Assembly (NCBI GenBank): GCA_016707525.1
Contig: JADJHP010000001.1
Coordinates: 496,001-560,000 of the forward strand
Direction: 5' to 3'
DNA length: 64,000 nt
Source: Ignavibacteriota bacterium
GTDB lineage: Bacteria; Bacteroidota; Ignavibacteria; UBA10030; UBA6906
Shown: piece after piece, positions 1 through 7,249 of the stretch
How the letters are laid out: each line of letters begins with the position of its first letter
Numbering within the stretch: position 1 is the stretch's first letter
Made by a program: the position numbers and the translations under genes
The notes under the pieces: model-generated
The model's database searches: none
Told to the model about the DNA's origin: nothing
Seen by the model: the letters and a program-made list of their open reading frames with translations, nothing else

Positions 1-2
1 CG

Positions 3-917
3 GCCGATCGGGCGGCCACGGTGCGGGCGCTTGCGGATGCGTCGACCGAGGCGGACGATCTTGCGCGTCCCGGCCACATCTTCCCGCTGCGTGCAGCGGA
101 CGGCGGTGTCCTGCGGCGCGCAGGGCACACCGAGGCCGTGGTCGACCTTTGCCGCCTGGCGGGGCTCCAGCCCGTCGGGGTACTCTGCGAGATCATGAAT
201 CCCGATGGGACGATGGCGAGGCGCGATGAGCTCTTCGCGATCGCCGCGCACCACGGGCTGCGCATCATCACGGTGAAGGACCTCATCGCGTACCGGATGC
301 GCCGGGAGACGATGGTGGAAAGGGTGGTCACGGCCAACCTTCCCACGCGGCATGGGACATTCAAGATGCATCTGTACCGCAACTCCCTCGACCAGAAGGA
401 GCACATTGCCATCGTCATGGGCGAGCCCCGGCCCGACGTGCCGGCACTGGTGCGTGTCCACTCCGAATGCCTGACGGGCGATGTGTTCGGCTCGCGACGC
501 TGTGACTGCAACGAGCAGCTCAATGCCGCGCTTGCGCTCGTCGGGCGCGAAGGTGCGGGCGTTGTGGTGTACATGCGTCAGGAAGGGCGGGGGATCGGGC
601 TTCTCAACAAGCTCCATGCGTACCGGCTGCAGGATGAAGGGCTGGATACGGTGGAAGCGAATGAGAAACTGGGATTCCGGGCGGATCTGCGGGATTATGG
701 GATCGGCGCTCAGATCCTCCGGGATGTCGGGGTGGGGAAGATGAGGTTGTTGACGAACAACCCGAAGAAGGTGATCGGGCTTCAGGGATACGGGTTGGAC
801 ATCGTGGAGCGCGTGCCGCTGGAGATCGATCCGACCGCGGAGAATGAGCGGTACCTGAAGACCAAGAGGGACAAGCTCGGGCACATCATCCTGCAGAAGG
901 GCTCGGCAGGGAGCTAG
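3..917 (+). CDS. ribBA: RibBA (DHBP synthase / GTP cyclohydrolase II), 5'-truncated
   Basis: Bifunctional riboflavin enzyme: ribulose 5-phosphate to 3,4-dihydroxy-2-butanone 4-phosphate, and GTP to the pyrimidine precursor. The frame is open from base 3 with no start codon, so the gene begins upstream of the window; 304 residues remain. About the first 90 are the end of the DHBP synthase domain (RPGHIFPL, GHTEAVVDL, CEIMNPDG). The rest is GTP cyclohydrolase II, with the zinc cysteines in GDVFGSRRCDC, the RQEGRGIGL catalytic loop and LLTNNPKK near the C-terminus. Both halves look intact. A new promoter lies between it and greA, so it probably ends its own operon. Confidence 0.95.
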   Translation, partial: ADRAATVRALADASTEADDLARPGHIFPLRAADGGVLRRAGHTEAVVDLCRLAGLQPVGVLCEIMNPDGTMARRDELFAIAAHHGLRIITVKDLIAYRMRRETMVERVVTANLPTRHGTFKMHLYRNSLDQKEHIAIVMGEPRPDVPALVRVHSECLTGDVFGSRRCDCNEQLNAALALVGREGAGVVVYMRQEGRGIGLLNKLHAYRLQDEGLDTVEANEKLGFRADLRDYGIGAQILRDVGVGKMRLLTNNPKKVIGLQGYGLDIVERVPLEIDPTAENERYLKTKRDKLGHIILQKGSAGS

Positions 918-931
918 GGTGCACTTTCCCC

Positions 932-963
932 TTGCATTTGTGGTACAGGAAATCGTACATTTG
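932..963 (+). promoter_or_regulatory. Promoter of greA (TTGCAT-18-TACATTTG)
   Basis: TTGCAT at 932-937 and TACATTTG at 956-963, spacer 18. This fits the TTG / TAnnTTTG Bacteroidota-type pattern seen repeatedly in the window. The expected transcript start is about 85 bases before the greA start codon. Confidence 0.6.
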
Positions 964-1055
964 CGATAGGTAATGCAACTGTCACCAGCGTAGCCACCAT
1001 TCGTCAACGGATGATGGCTATTCTTTTTGTCCGTTTCCATCAGTGAGGTGTGCTT

Positions 1056-1544
1056 ATGCAGGGCGACGAGATCGGGACCAACGTCTATTTGACGCGTGAG
1101 CGTCTGTCAGAGATCGAAGCGGAACTCCGCGAATTGAAGACCAACGGACGCAAGTCGATCGCGGCAAAGATCGCCGAGGCTCGTGGCCATGGGGACCTCT
1201 CCGAGAATGCCGAGTACGATGCCGCGAAGGAAGAGCAGCAGCATCATGAGCTGAAGATCGCCAGGCTGGAACTCACGCTCTCTCGCGCGAAGATCATCCA
1301 GGCGAGCGATCTGCCGAACGACAAGATCTACATCCTCACCCGGGTAAAACTCAAGGACCTGAAGTCGGGCCAGGATTTTGAGTACCTGCTCGTCTCTCCG
1401 GAGGAATCGGATTTCGAAGCGAACAAGATCTCCGTGACCTCGCCGATCGGGAAGGCGCTCCTGGGCAAGAAGCCGGGGGATTCGGTGGAAGTGACGGTCC
1501 CGGTAGGAAAGCTGCGTTACGAGATCCTCGACATCTCCCGCTGA
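1056..1544 (+). CDS. greA: Transcription elongation factor GreA
   Basis: Rescues backtracked RNA polymerase by stimulating transcript cleavage through the secondary channel. The 162 residues match the usual length of about 158. The N-terminal coiled coil carries the signature ARGHGDLSENAEYDAAKEEQ, whose tip acidic residues act at the polymerase centre. The C-terminal FKBP-like domain includes SPIGKALLGKKPGD. I chose ATG at 1056, preceded by GTGAGGTG at 1043-1050; an in-frame GTG at 1050 is less likely. A CYTH gene follows after 7 bases, so the two are probably co-transcribed. Confidence 0.95.
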   Translation: MQGDEIGTNVYLTRERLSEIEAELRELKTNGRKSIAAKIAEARGHGDLSENAEYDAAKEEQQHHELKIARLELTLSRAKIIQASDLPNDKIYILTRVKLKDLKSGQDFEYLLVSPEESDFEANKISVTSPIGKALLGKKPGDSVEVTVPVGKLRYEILDISR

Positions 1545-1551
1545 CATCATC

Positions 1552-2076
1552 GTGGCGTCGAACCTCGAGTTGAAATGCCGCAGCACATCGTGTGCGGAGC
1601 TCCATCAGATGGCGCGGCAGCTCGGAGCGGCGTTTCACGCCACGCTCACACAGACCGATACGTATTTCCACGTACCCCGGGGCAGGCTGAAGCTGCGGAG
1701 CATCGATGGCACGCATGCCGAGTTGATCCAGTACGACCGTCCGGATGCACAGGGTGACCGGTGGAGCACGTACACGCGTGTCCCGGTGGCTGATCCCCAG
1801 GGCATGATGCTCGCGCTGGGCAATGCGCTGGGTGTGCGGTGCGTTGTCGAGAAGGTGCGGGCGGTGTATCTGTACAAAACCGCGCGCATCCACATCGATG
1901 ATGTGAAGGGTCTCGGGAGCTTTCTGGAATTTGAGGTCGTGGAGACGCCACCGGGAGAGGCGTCGGAGCTGATGGGGGAGTTGAAAGCGGCATTTCGGGT
2001 ACGGCAGGAGGATATCATCGCGGGATCTTACGGAGAGATGCTCGAGGGTCCCAAAGTCGAGGAAAACCCCTCTTGA
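1552..2076 (+). CDS. CYTH-domain phosphatase/cyclase-like protein
   Basis: A 174-residue protein of the CYTH superfamily (class IV adenylyl cyclase, thiamine triphosphatase, inorganic polyphosphatase), which binds organic or inorganic polyphosphates with divalent metals in a beta-tunnel. Visible hallmarks are NLELKCR near the start (the ExExK-type motif appears as LELK), RGRLKLRSIDG in the middle, and the acidic FLEFEVV strand near residue 125. It starts at GTG 1552 just after greA. The substrate cannot be told from sequence; class IV cyclase-like or triphosphatase activity are both possible. Its 3' end overlaps the -35 element of the tRNA promoter. Confidence 0.8.
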   Translation: MASNLELKCRSTSCAELHQMARQLGAAFHATLTQTDTYFHVPRGRLKLRSIDGTHAELIQYDRPDAQGDRWSTYTRVPVADPQGMMLALGNALGVRCVVEKVRAVYLYKTARIHIDDVKGLGSFLEFEVVETPPGEASELMGELKAAFRVRQEDIIAGSYGEMLEGPKVEENPS

Positions 2077-2103
2077 CTTTTCGGGAGTCCGAGTGTATAT
2101 TTG
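2073..2103 (+). promoter_or_regulatory. Promoter of the tRNA cluster, distal (TTGACT-17-TATATTTG)
   Basis: TTGACT at 2073-2078 overlaps the stop codon of the CYTH gene. After 17 bases comes TATATTTG at 2096-2103, an exact TAnnTTTG box. It would start transcription about 75 bases before tRNA-Gly. Confidence 0.65.
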
Positions 2104-2143
2104 CACCAGTGGATGGCAGAAGCGGCGGCGGTTCAGAAATTGC

Positions 2144-2173
2144 TTGCATGACATTCGCTGAATGGGTATATTG
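2144..2173 (+). promoter_or_regulatory. Second promoter just before tRNA-Gly (TTGCAT-17-TATATTG)
   Basis: TTGCAT at 2144-2149, 17-base spacer, TATATTG at 2167-2173. The predicted start falls about 5 bases before the mature 5' end of tRNA-Gly at 2185, a typical tRNA arrangement. Confidence 0.6.
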
Positions 2174-2184
2174 ACGTAGGTAAT

Positions 2185-2257
<73 letters not shown>

Positions 2258-2333
2258 CTGTCCCGCGTCAACGGGACAGGCGGTCTGGCAATCGCGCCGG
2301 GCCACCGTTGTACTCTTCCTCATTCTATGACAA

Positions 2334-2374
2334 CCCCGCCGCCCCCATCCCACCAGGTGGCGGGGTTTTTTTTT
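2334..2374 (+). terminator. Rho-independent terminator after tRNA-Gly
   Basis: CCCCGCC at 2334-2340 pairs with GGCGGGG at 2359-2365, followed by nine Ts (2366-2374). It separates tRNA-Gly from tRNA-Cys; tRNA-Cys must have another promoter or depend on read-through. Confidence 0.75.
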
Positions 2375-2392
2375 ATAGGGGGGAGGGGTCCC

Positions 2393-2465
2393 GGCGACGT
2401 ACCCAAGTGGTTAAGGGGGAGGTCTGCAAAACCTCTATGCATCGGTTCGAATCCGATCGTCGCCT
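2393..2465 (+). tRNA. tRNA-Cys (anticodon GCA)
   Basis: Acceptor GGCGACG pairs with CGTCGCC. The anticodon stem GAGGT/ACCTC encloses loop CTGCAAA (GCA). T-arm ATCGGTTCGAATCCGAT. Cloverleaf complete, no encoded CCA. Confidence 0.93.
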
Positions 2466-2528
2466 CAAAGAGTCGTGTATCGCAGCGGTCCGCCAGAAAC
2501 GGGCCGTTGCTCGTTTTATGCGGTGTAT

Positions 2529-2557
2529 TTGACTTGCTTTTTCGAGACGAATACTTT
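2529..2557 (+). promoter_or_regulatory. Promoter for tRNA-Leu/tRNA-Val (TTGACT-17-TACTTT)
   Basis: TTGACT at 2529-2534, 17-base spacer, TACTTT at 2552-2557, about 110 bases upstream of tRNA-Leu. Confidence 0.55.
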
Positions 2558-2670
2558 ACATTATTGCGACAATGCCTTGTACCGCGGGAGGTTGCTTCGA
2601 TCGCGAACAACGGGCACCGACATCCCGAACCTGCCCTGCAGCGGCAGCTGGGTGGCACAAAGGTACACGG

Positions 2671-2756
2671 GCCGGGGTGGCGGAATTGGTAGACGCAAGG
2701 GACTTAAAATCCTTTGGGCTGCAAGGCCCGTGCCGGTTCAAGTCCGGCCCTCGGTA
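2671..2756 (+). tRNA. tRNA-Leu (anticodon TAA)
   Basis: Class II tRNA with a long variable arm, 86 bases. Acceptor GCCGGGG pairs with CCTCGGT (two G-T pairs). Anticodon stem AGGGA/TCCTT with loop CTTAAAA gives TAA. T-arm GCCGGTTCAAGTCCGGC. Confidence 0.93.
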
Positions 2757-2788
2757 CGAGCAGCGTGAGGTCGCTTCGTGTGGATACC

Positions 2789-2862
<74 letters not shown>

Positions 2863-2877
2863 CAGCGCGTTTCATCC

Positions 2878-2917
2878 AATGTCCCGCGCGTCCCCGACGT
2901 CAGGGACATTTTTTTTA
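2878..2917 (+). terminator. Terminator after tRNA-Val
   Basis: AATGTCCC at 2878-2885 pairs with GGGACATT at 2903-2910, followed by a T-run to 2916. It lies immediately before thrS, whose start is about 20 bases further on. Confidence 0.7.
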
Positions 2918-2937
2918 TAACACGTTTTCTTTCAGGC

Positions 2938-4878
2938 ATGGACCCGATCACCATATCACTTCCGGACGGCTCGCAGCGATCCTACGATCGCGGGACGACC
3001 GGCATACAGGTCGCCGAGAGCATCAGCAAAGGCCTCGCCCGTGAGGCGCTCGCTATTGCGGTGAACGGCGATACATGGGATCTTGCACGTCCACTGCCGG
3101 ACCAGGCATCGATCCGCATCCTGACCTGGAAGGATGAGGCGGGGCGCCGTGCCTACTGGCATAGCTCCGCGCATCTCATGGCGGAGGCCATCGAGTCGTT
3201 GTTCCCCGGTGCGAAGTTCGGCATCGGTCCGGCGATCGACATCGGGTTCTACTACGACCTGGACCTCGGCGAGCATTCGCTCACGCAGGAGGATCTCGGG
3301 CGCATCGAAGCCCGTATGCTCGAGCTTTCGAAGCGTGATGTTCCGTACACGCGCGAAGAGCGCGGATGGGACGACGCGGTCGCCTACTTCACCACCAAGG
3401 GCGATCAGTACAAGCTGGACCTCCTTGAGGGGTTGAAGGGTCAAACGATCACGTTCTACCACTCGGGGGAGTTCACGGACCTCTGTGCCGGGCCGCATAT
3501 CCCGGGTACCGGACGCATCAAGGCGATCAAGCTGCTGAGTGTTGCCGGCGCGTACTGGCGCGGCAACGAGAAGAACAAGATGCTGCAGCGCATCTACGGG
3601 GTCACGTTCCCGAACCAGAAGGAACTCGATGAGTACCTTCACCGGCTGGAAGAAGCGAAGCGCCGCGACCACCGGAAGCTCGGTGCCGAGCTGGAGCTGT
3701 TCCTCCTCACGCCCGAAGTGGGCGGGGGGCTGCCGATCTGGTTGCCGAAGGGCACGATCATCCGGGAGTCGCTCGAGGCGTTCCTCCGCACGGAGCAGCG
3801 CAAGCGGGGCTATCTGCCGGTGGTGACGCCGCACATTGCGAATCTGAAGCTGTACAAGAAGAGCGGGCACTATCCGTATTACAAGGACAGCCAGTTCGCG
3901 CCGATGAAGGTGGAGGACGAGGAGTTCATGCTCAAGCCCATGAACTGTCCGCACCACCACCAGGTGTACCTGGCGAAGCCGCGGAGTTATCGCGATCTTC
4001 CGGTACGGCTGGCGGAGTTCGGCACGGTCTACCGGTACGAGCAGTCGGGTGAATTGAATGGCCTCACGCGTGTGCGTTCGTTCACCCAGGACGATTCGCA
4101 CATCTATGCGCGTCAGGACCAGCTGAAGGATGAGCTCTGCAATGTGATCGAGCTGATCCAGCTCGTGTTCAGCACGCTCGGGTTCAAGGATTTCAAGACA
4201 CGCCTGTCGTTCCGCGATCCGGGGAACACGGCGAAATATGGCGGCGCCGACGAGCAGTGGGTGCAGGCCGAGAAGGACATCAAAGAAGCGGCCGACGCGA
4301 TGAAGCTCAACTACTTCATCGGGATTGGCGAGGCCGCATTCTACGGTCCGAAGATCGATTTCATGGTCCAGGATGCGCTGGGCCGCACGTGGCAGCTCGG
4401 TACGGTCCAGGTGGACTATGTGATGCCGGAGCGGTTCGACCTTGAGTACACGGGTGCCGATGGGCAGAAGCATCGTCCGGTGATCATCCATCGTGCGCCG
4501 TTCGGGTCGCTGGAACGGTTCATCGGGATCCTCATCGAGCATTATGCGGGCGAGTTCCCGCTGTGGCTTGCGCCGGTGCATGCGGTGATCCTGCCGATCA
4601 CCGATGCGCAGCACGAGTATGCGCGCGAAGTACTGCGGGCGTTCGCGGAGGCGGGACTGCGGGTGGAGATCGATGAGCGGAACGAGAAGATCGGGTACAA
4701 GATCAGGGAGTGGGAAACAAAGAAGGTCCCGTACATGCTGGTCGTGGGCGACAAGGAACGGCAGAATGGTACGGTCGCAGTACGCCGGCACAAGGCCGGC
4801 GATCAGGGGTCACAGGCAACAGCTGACGTCATCCGGATGCTCCGGGAGAACGTCGACGCCAAAGCAATCACACCGTAG
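2938..4878 (+). CDS. thrS: Threonyl-tRNA synthetase
   Basis: Charges tRNA-Thr in the cytoplasm. 646 residues, full bacterial length. Domain order: TGS (about 1-62), editing SAD domain with HSSAHLMAE and the late Cys/His pair in FTDLCAGPHI, class II catalytic core, and the C-terminal anticodon-binding domain with VVGDKE. The zinc-site cysteine lies in KPMNCPHHH, where most ThrRS have NCPGH, a variant still keeping the Cys; the other zinc ligands are in DDSHIYAR and HRAPFGSLER. infC follows with its ribosome-binding site overlapping the thrS stop, so the two are translationally linked. Confidence 0.97.
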   Translation: MDPITISLPDGSQRSYDRGTTGIQVAESISKGLAREALAIAVNGDTWDLARPLPDQASIRILTWKDEAGRRAYWHSSAHLMAEAIESLFPGAKFGIGPAIDIGFYYDLDLGEHSLTQEDLGRIEARMLELSKRDVPYTREERGWDDAVAYFTTKGDQYKLDLLEGLKGQTITFYHSGEFTDLCAGPHIPGTGRIKAIKLLSVAGAYWRGNEKNKMLQRIYGVTFPNQKELDEYLHRLEEAKRRDHRKLGAELELFLLTPEVGGGLPIWLPKGTIIRESLEAFLRTEQRKRGYLPVVTPHIANLKLYKKSGHYPYYKDSQFAPMKVEDEEFMLKPMNCPHHHQVYLAKPRSYRDLPVRLAEFGTVYRYEQSGELNGLTRVRSFTQDDSHIYARQDQLKDELCNVIELIQLVFSTLGFKDFKTRLSFRDPGNTAKYGGADEQWVQAEKDIKEAADAMKLNYFIGIGEAAFYGPKIDFMVQDALGRTWQLGTVQVDYVMPERFDLEYTGADGQKHRPVIIHRAPFGSLERFIGILIEHYAGEFPLWLAPVHAVILPITDAQHEYAREVLRAFAEAGLRVEIDERNEKIGYKIREWETKKVPYMLVVGDKERQNGTVAVRRHKAGDQGSQATADVIRMLRENVDAKAITP

Positions 4879-4889
4879 GAGGGCGATCC

Positions 4890-5501
4890 ATTAGCAAGGA
4901 GAAGCGCGCTCGCATCAACGAAGAGATCCGGGTCCCTGAGGTCCGGGTCATCGATCAGCACGGCGGCCAGTTAGGCGTCATGACACCGGCGCAGGCCATC
5001 GGCATGGCCCGCGAGCGGGAAGCCGATCTCGTGGAGATCGTGCCCAACGCGGTACCGCCGGTCTGCAAGATCATCAATTTCGGGAAGTTCAAGTACGAGC
5101 TGGCGAAGAAAGACAAGCTGCAGAAGAAGCATCAGCATGTCTCTCTCCTGAAAGAGCTACGGTTCCATCCGAATACCGATGTGCACGATTTCGATTTCAA
5201 GGTCCGCCATGCCAAGAACTTCCTCGGCGAAGGGCACAAGGTCAAGGCGACCGTGGTATTCAAGGGCCGTGAGATCACGTACAAGGAAAAAGGCGAGGTG
5301 CTCCTGGCCCGCCTGGTCGAACAGCTGACGGACATCTCGAAGGTCGACCAGCCGGCACACATGGAAGGCCGGAGCATGATCATCATCCTCGTGCCCGACC
5401 GGAGCAAGAAGAAGGCGGAAGCCAAAGCGGAGGCCGACGCGAAAGCGGCGGAAGAGGCGAAGGCCGCACCGAAAGTGGAAGTTAAGCCTGTTGCCGGCTG
5501 A
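4890..5501 (+). CDS. infC: Translation initiation factor IF-3 (ATT start)
   Basis: Binds the 30S subunit, blocks 50S joining and proofreads the start codon. The first ATG in this frame (4980) would remove the conserved N-terminus. The frame is open upstream and encodes SKEKRARINEEIRV, the canonical IF-3 opening, from ATT at 4890. AGGAGGG at 4877-4883 sits 6 bases before it and overlaps the thrS stop. From ATT the protein is 203 residues, with the N-domain, lysine-rich linker (YELAKKDKLQKK) and C-domain. An Ala/Lys/Glu-rich tail of about 25 residues is longer than in E. coli. The rare start codon is the known basis of IF-3 autoregulation. Confidence 0.93.
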   Translation: MSKEKRARINEEIRVPEVRVIDQHGGQLGVMTPAQAIGMAREREADLVEIVPNAVPPVCKIINFGKFKYELAKKDKLQKKHQHVSLLKELRFHPNTDVHDFDFKVRHAKNFLGEGHKVKATVVFKGREITYKEKGEVLLARLVEQLTDISKVDQPAHMEGRSMIIILVPDRSKKKAEAKAEADAKAAEEAKAAPKVEVKPVAG

Positions 5502-5542
5502 GCCGGCGGCGCAACGAGATCCATTCGCGAAAGGGAAGTACG

Positions 5543-5737
5543 ATGCCCAAGATGAAGACGCGCAGCGGCGCGAAGAAGAGGTTCAGCGTGACCTCCAGCG
5601 GTAAGGTGAAGCGCGCCACTGCCTATCGCAGCCACATCCTCACGTCGAAGTCGACGAAGCGCAAGCGCAAGCTGCGCGGCACGCACTACGTGGCAACGCC
5701 CGACCTGAAGTCGGTGCGCGGGATGTTGAATATCTAA
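5543..5737 (+). CDS. rpmI: 50S ribosomal protein L35
   Basis: 64 residues starting MPKMKTRSGAKKRF, the standard L35 N-terminus, with the basic patch KSTKRKRKLRG. It belongs to the infC-rpmI-rplT ribosomal operon. AAGGGAAG before the ATG serves as ribosome-binding site. Confidence 0.96.
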   Translation: MPKMKTRSGAKKRFSVTSSGKVKRATAYRSHILTSKSTKRKRKLRGTHYVATPDLKSVRGMLNI

Positions 5738-5738
5738 C

Positions 5739-5774
5739 GGGCCTGAGGCCCACGGCGGGCTGACCGTCCGCCGT
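5739..5774 (+). other. Tandem hairpins between rpmI and rplT
   Basis: GGGCC (5739-5743) pairs with GGCCC (5747-5751), directly followed by ACGGCGG (5752-5758) pairing with CCGCCGT (5768-5774). There is no real T-run. They could be a weak attenuator, an mRNA-processing site or an L20 target; the sequence does not decide this. Confidence 0.4.
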
Positions 5775-5812
5775 TTCAATCACTCACACAACAGAAGGAC
5801 GAAGAGCAACTT

Positions 5813-6160
5813 ATGCCCCGCTCGCAGAATAAAGTTGCCTCCCATCGCCGCCGCAAGCGCATTCTCGCGCGTGCAAAAGGCTACTGGGGAGCGAGAAGCA
5901 AGGTCCTGACCGTTGCCAAGCATCACATCGACAAAGGCGGACAATACGCCTATCGTGATCGCAAGGCGAAGAAACGGACCTTCCGTCAGCTGTGGATCGC
6001 CCGCATCAATGCGGGGGCCCGCCTGCACGGTACGACCTATTCGCGGCTCATCTCCGCGATGAACAAAAAAGAGATCGATATCAACCGCAAGATCCTTGCC
6101 GATCTCGCGGCGAACAACCCCCCGGCATTCGCCGAAGTGGTGAAGTTCGCCCTCGCCTGA
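5813..6160 (+). CDS. rplT: 50S ribosomal protein L20
   Basis: 115 residues, normal length. The very basic N-terminal extension (MPRSQNKVASHRRRKRILARAKGYWG) that threads into 23S rRNA is present, followed by the globular domain with RQLWIARINAGAR. L20 represses its own operon in E. coli and B. subtilis. Last gene before the hairpin that precedes pheS. Confidence 0.96.
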   Translation: MPRSQNKVASHRRRKRILARAKGYWGARSKVLTVAKHHIDKGGQYAYRDRKAKKRTFRQLWIARINAGARLHGTTYSRLISAMNKKEIDINRKILADLAANNPPAFAEVVKFALA

Positions 6161-6172
6161 TCTCTCATGCAG

Positions 6173-6221
6173 CTTCCCACACGCCGGGCCTGAACGCCTG
6201 CGTGTGGGAAGTTGCGCTTTT
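6173..6221 (+). terminator. 12-bp perfect hairpin between rplT and pheS
   Basis: CTTCCCACACGC (6173-6184) pairs exactly with GCGTGTGGGAAG (6200-6211); TTGCGCTTTT follows. It probably ends or attenuates the infC-rpmI-rplT transcript. It ends just before the pheS ribosome-binding site (GGAG 6225-6228). No T-box features are present. Confidence 0.6.
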
Positions 6222-6238
6222 ACCGGAGTCCGCCCCCC

Positions 6239-7246
6239 ATGCTCGAACAGATTGAATCCCTGCGCCAGCAGGCGGAACAGGACCTGGCCGCCGCCAGCGA
6301 TGCGGCAGCTCTCGAATCCTTCCGCGTCGTGTACCTCGCCCGCAAGGGAAAGATCGCAGAACTCTTTGACGCTCTCCGCATGGCACCGCCCGACCAGCGC
6401 CCGGTCCTCGGCAAGCACCTGAATGCCCTCCGTACCACCGTCCAGCAGGCCTTCGACCTGAAGCTCGCCGGTGCAGCGCAGGACCGTCCGCGTGCCTCCC
6501 GGATCGACCTCTCGCTCCCGGGCCGCAGCGTCCATGCCGGTTCGCGCCATCCGCTCACGCAGGTCCTCGATGAGATGAAATCCATCTTCGTCTCCATGGG
6601 CTTCGGCATCGCCGACGGCCCCGAGGTCGAGGATGACTATCATAATTTTGAAGCCTTGAACTTTCCGCCGGACCATCCGGCGCGGGATATGCAGGATACG
6701 TTCTTCCTGAGCAAGAACGCGCTGCTGCGCACCCACACATCCCCGGTGCAGATCCGCGTGATGAAGGACCGCAAGCCGCCCGTCCGCGCCATCATGCCCG
6801 GCAAAGTGTATCGCAACGAAGCCATCAGTGCGCGCAGCTACTGCCTCTTTCATCAGCTCGAAGGGCTGCACGTCGACGAGGGCGTAACGTTCAGCGACCT
6901 GAAGGGGACGCTGATCTCGTTCATCAAGCAGTTCTACGGGCCGCAGACGAAATACCGTTTCCGGCCGACCTTCTTCCCGTTCACGGAACCGAGCGCGGAT
7001 ATCTACATCTCGTGTTTCGTGTGCGGTGGTAAAGGGTGCCGCCTGTGCAAGCAGGCGGGATGGCTGGAGATCCTCGGGTGCGGTATGGTGGACCCGAATG
7101 TGTTCACCTCGGTGGGCTATGACCCCGAGAAATATACCGGGTATGCGTTCGGGATGGGCATCGAGCGTATCGCGATGCTCCGCCTGGGCATCGACGACAT
7201 CCGGCTGTTCTATGAGAATGACGTCCGTTTCCTCAACCAGTTCTGA
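6239..7246 (+). CDS. pheS: Phenylalanyl-tRNA synthetase alpha subunit
   Basis: Catalytic subunit of the alpha2-beta2 enzyme. 335 residues from ATG 6239 (MLEQIESLRQQ), preceded by GGAG; an upstream in-frame extension would run into the hairpin. The N-terminal coiled coil that binds tRNA is followed by class II motifs: GFGIADGPEVEDDYHNFEALN, RNEAISARS and the C-terminal GFGMGIER-type motif as AFGMGIERIAM. pheT starts 3 bases after the stop. Confidence 0.96.
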   Translation: MLEQIESLRQQAEQDLAAASDAAALESFRVVYLARKGKIAELFDALRMAPPDQRPVLGKHLNALRTTVQQAFDLKLAGAAQDRPRASRIDLSLPGRSVHAGSRHPLTQVLDEMKSIFVSMGFGIADGPEVEDDYHNFEALNFPPDHPARDMQDTFFLSKNALLRTHTSPVQIRVMKDRKPPVRAIMPGKVYRNEAISARSYCLFHQLEGLHVDEGVTFSDLKGTLISFIKQFYGPQTKYRFRPTFFPFTEPSADIYISCFVCGGKGCRLCKQAGWLEILGCGMVDPNVFTSVGYDPEKYTGYAFGMGIERIAMLRLGIDDIRLFYENDVRFLNQF

Positions 7247-7249
7247 CCT

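Noticed and set aside
2956..4791. 611-codon minus-strand frame inside thrS
   Set aside because: Antisense shadow of a full-length conserved gene, no ribosome-binding site.
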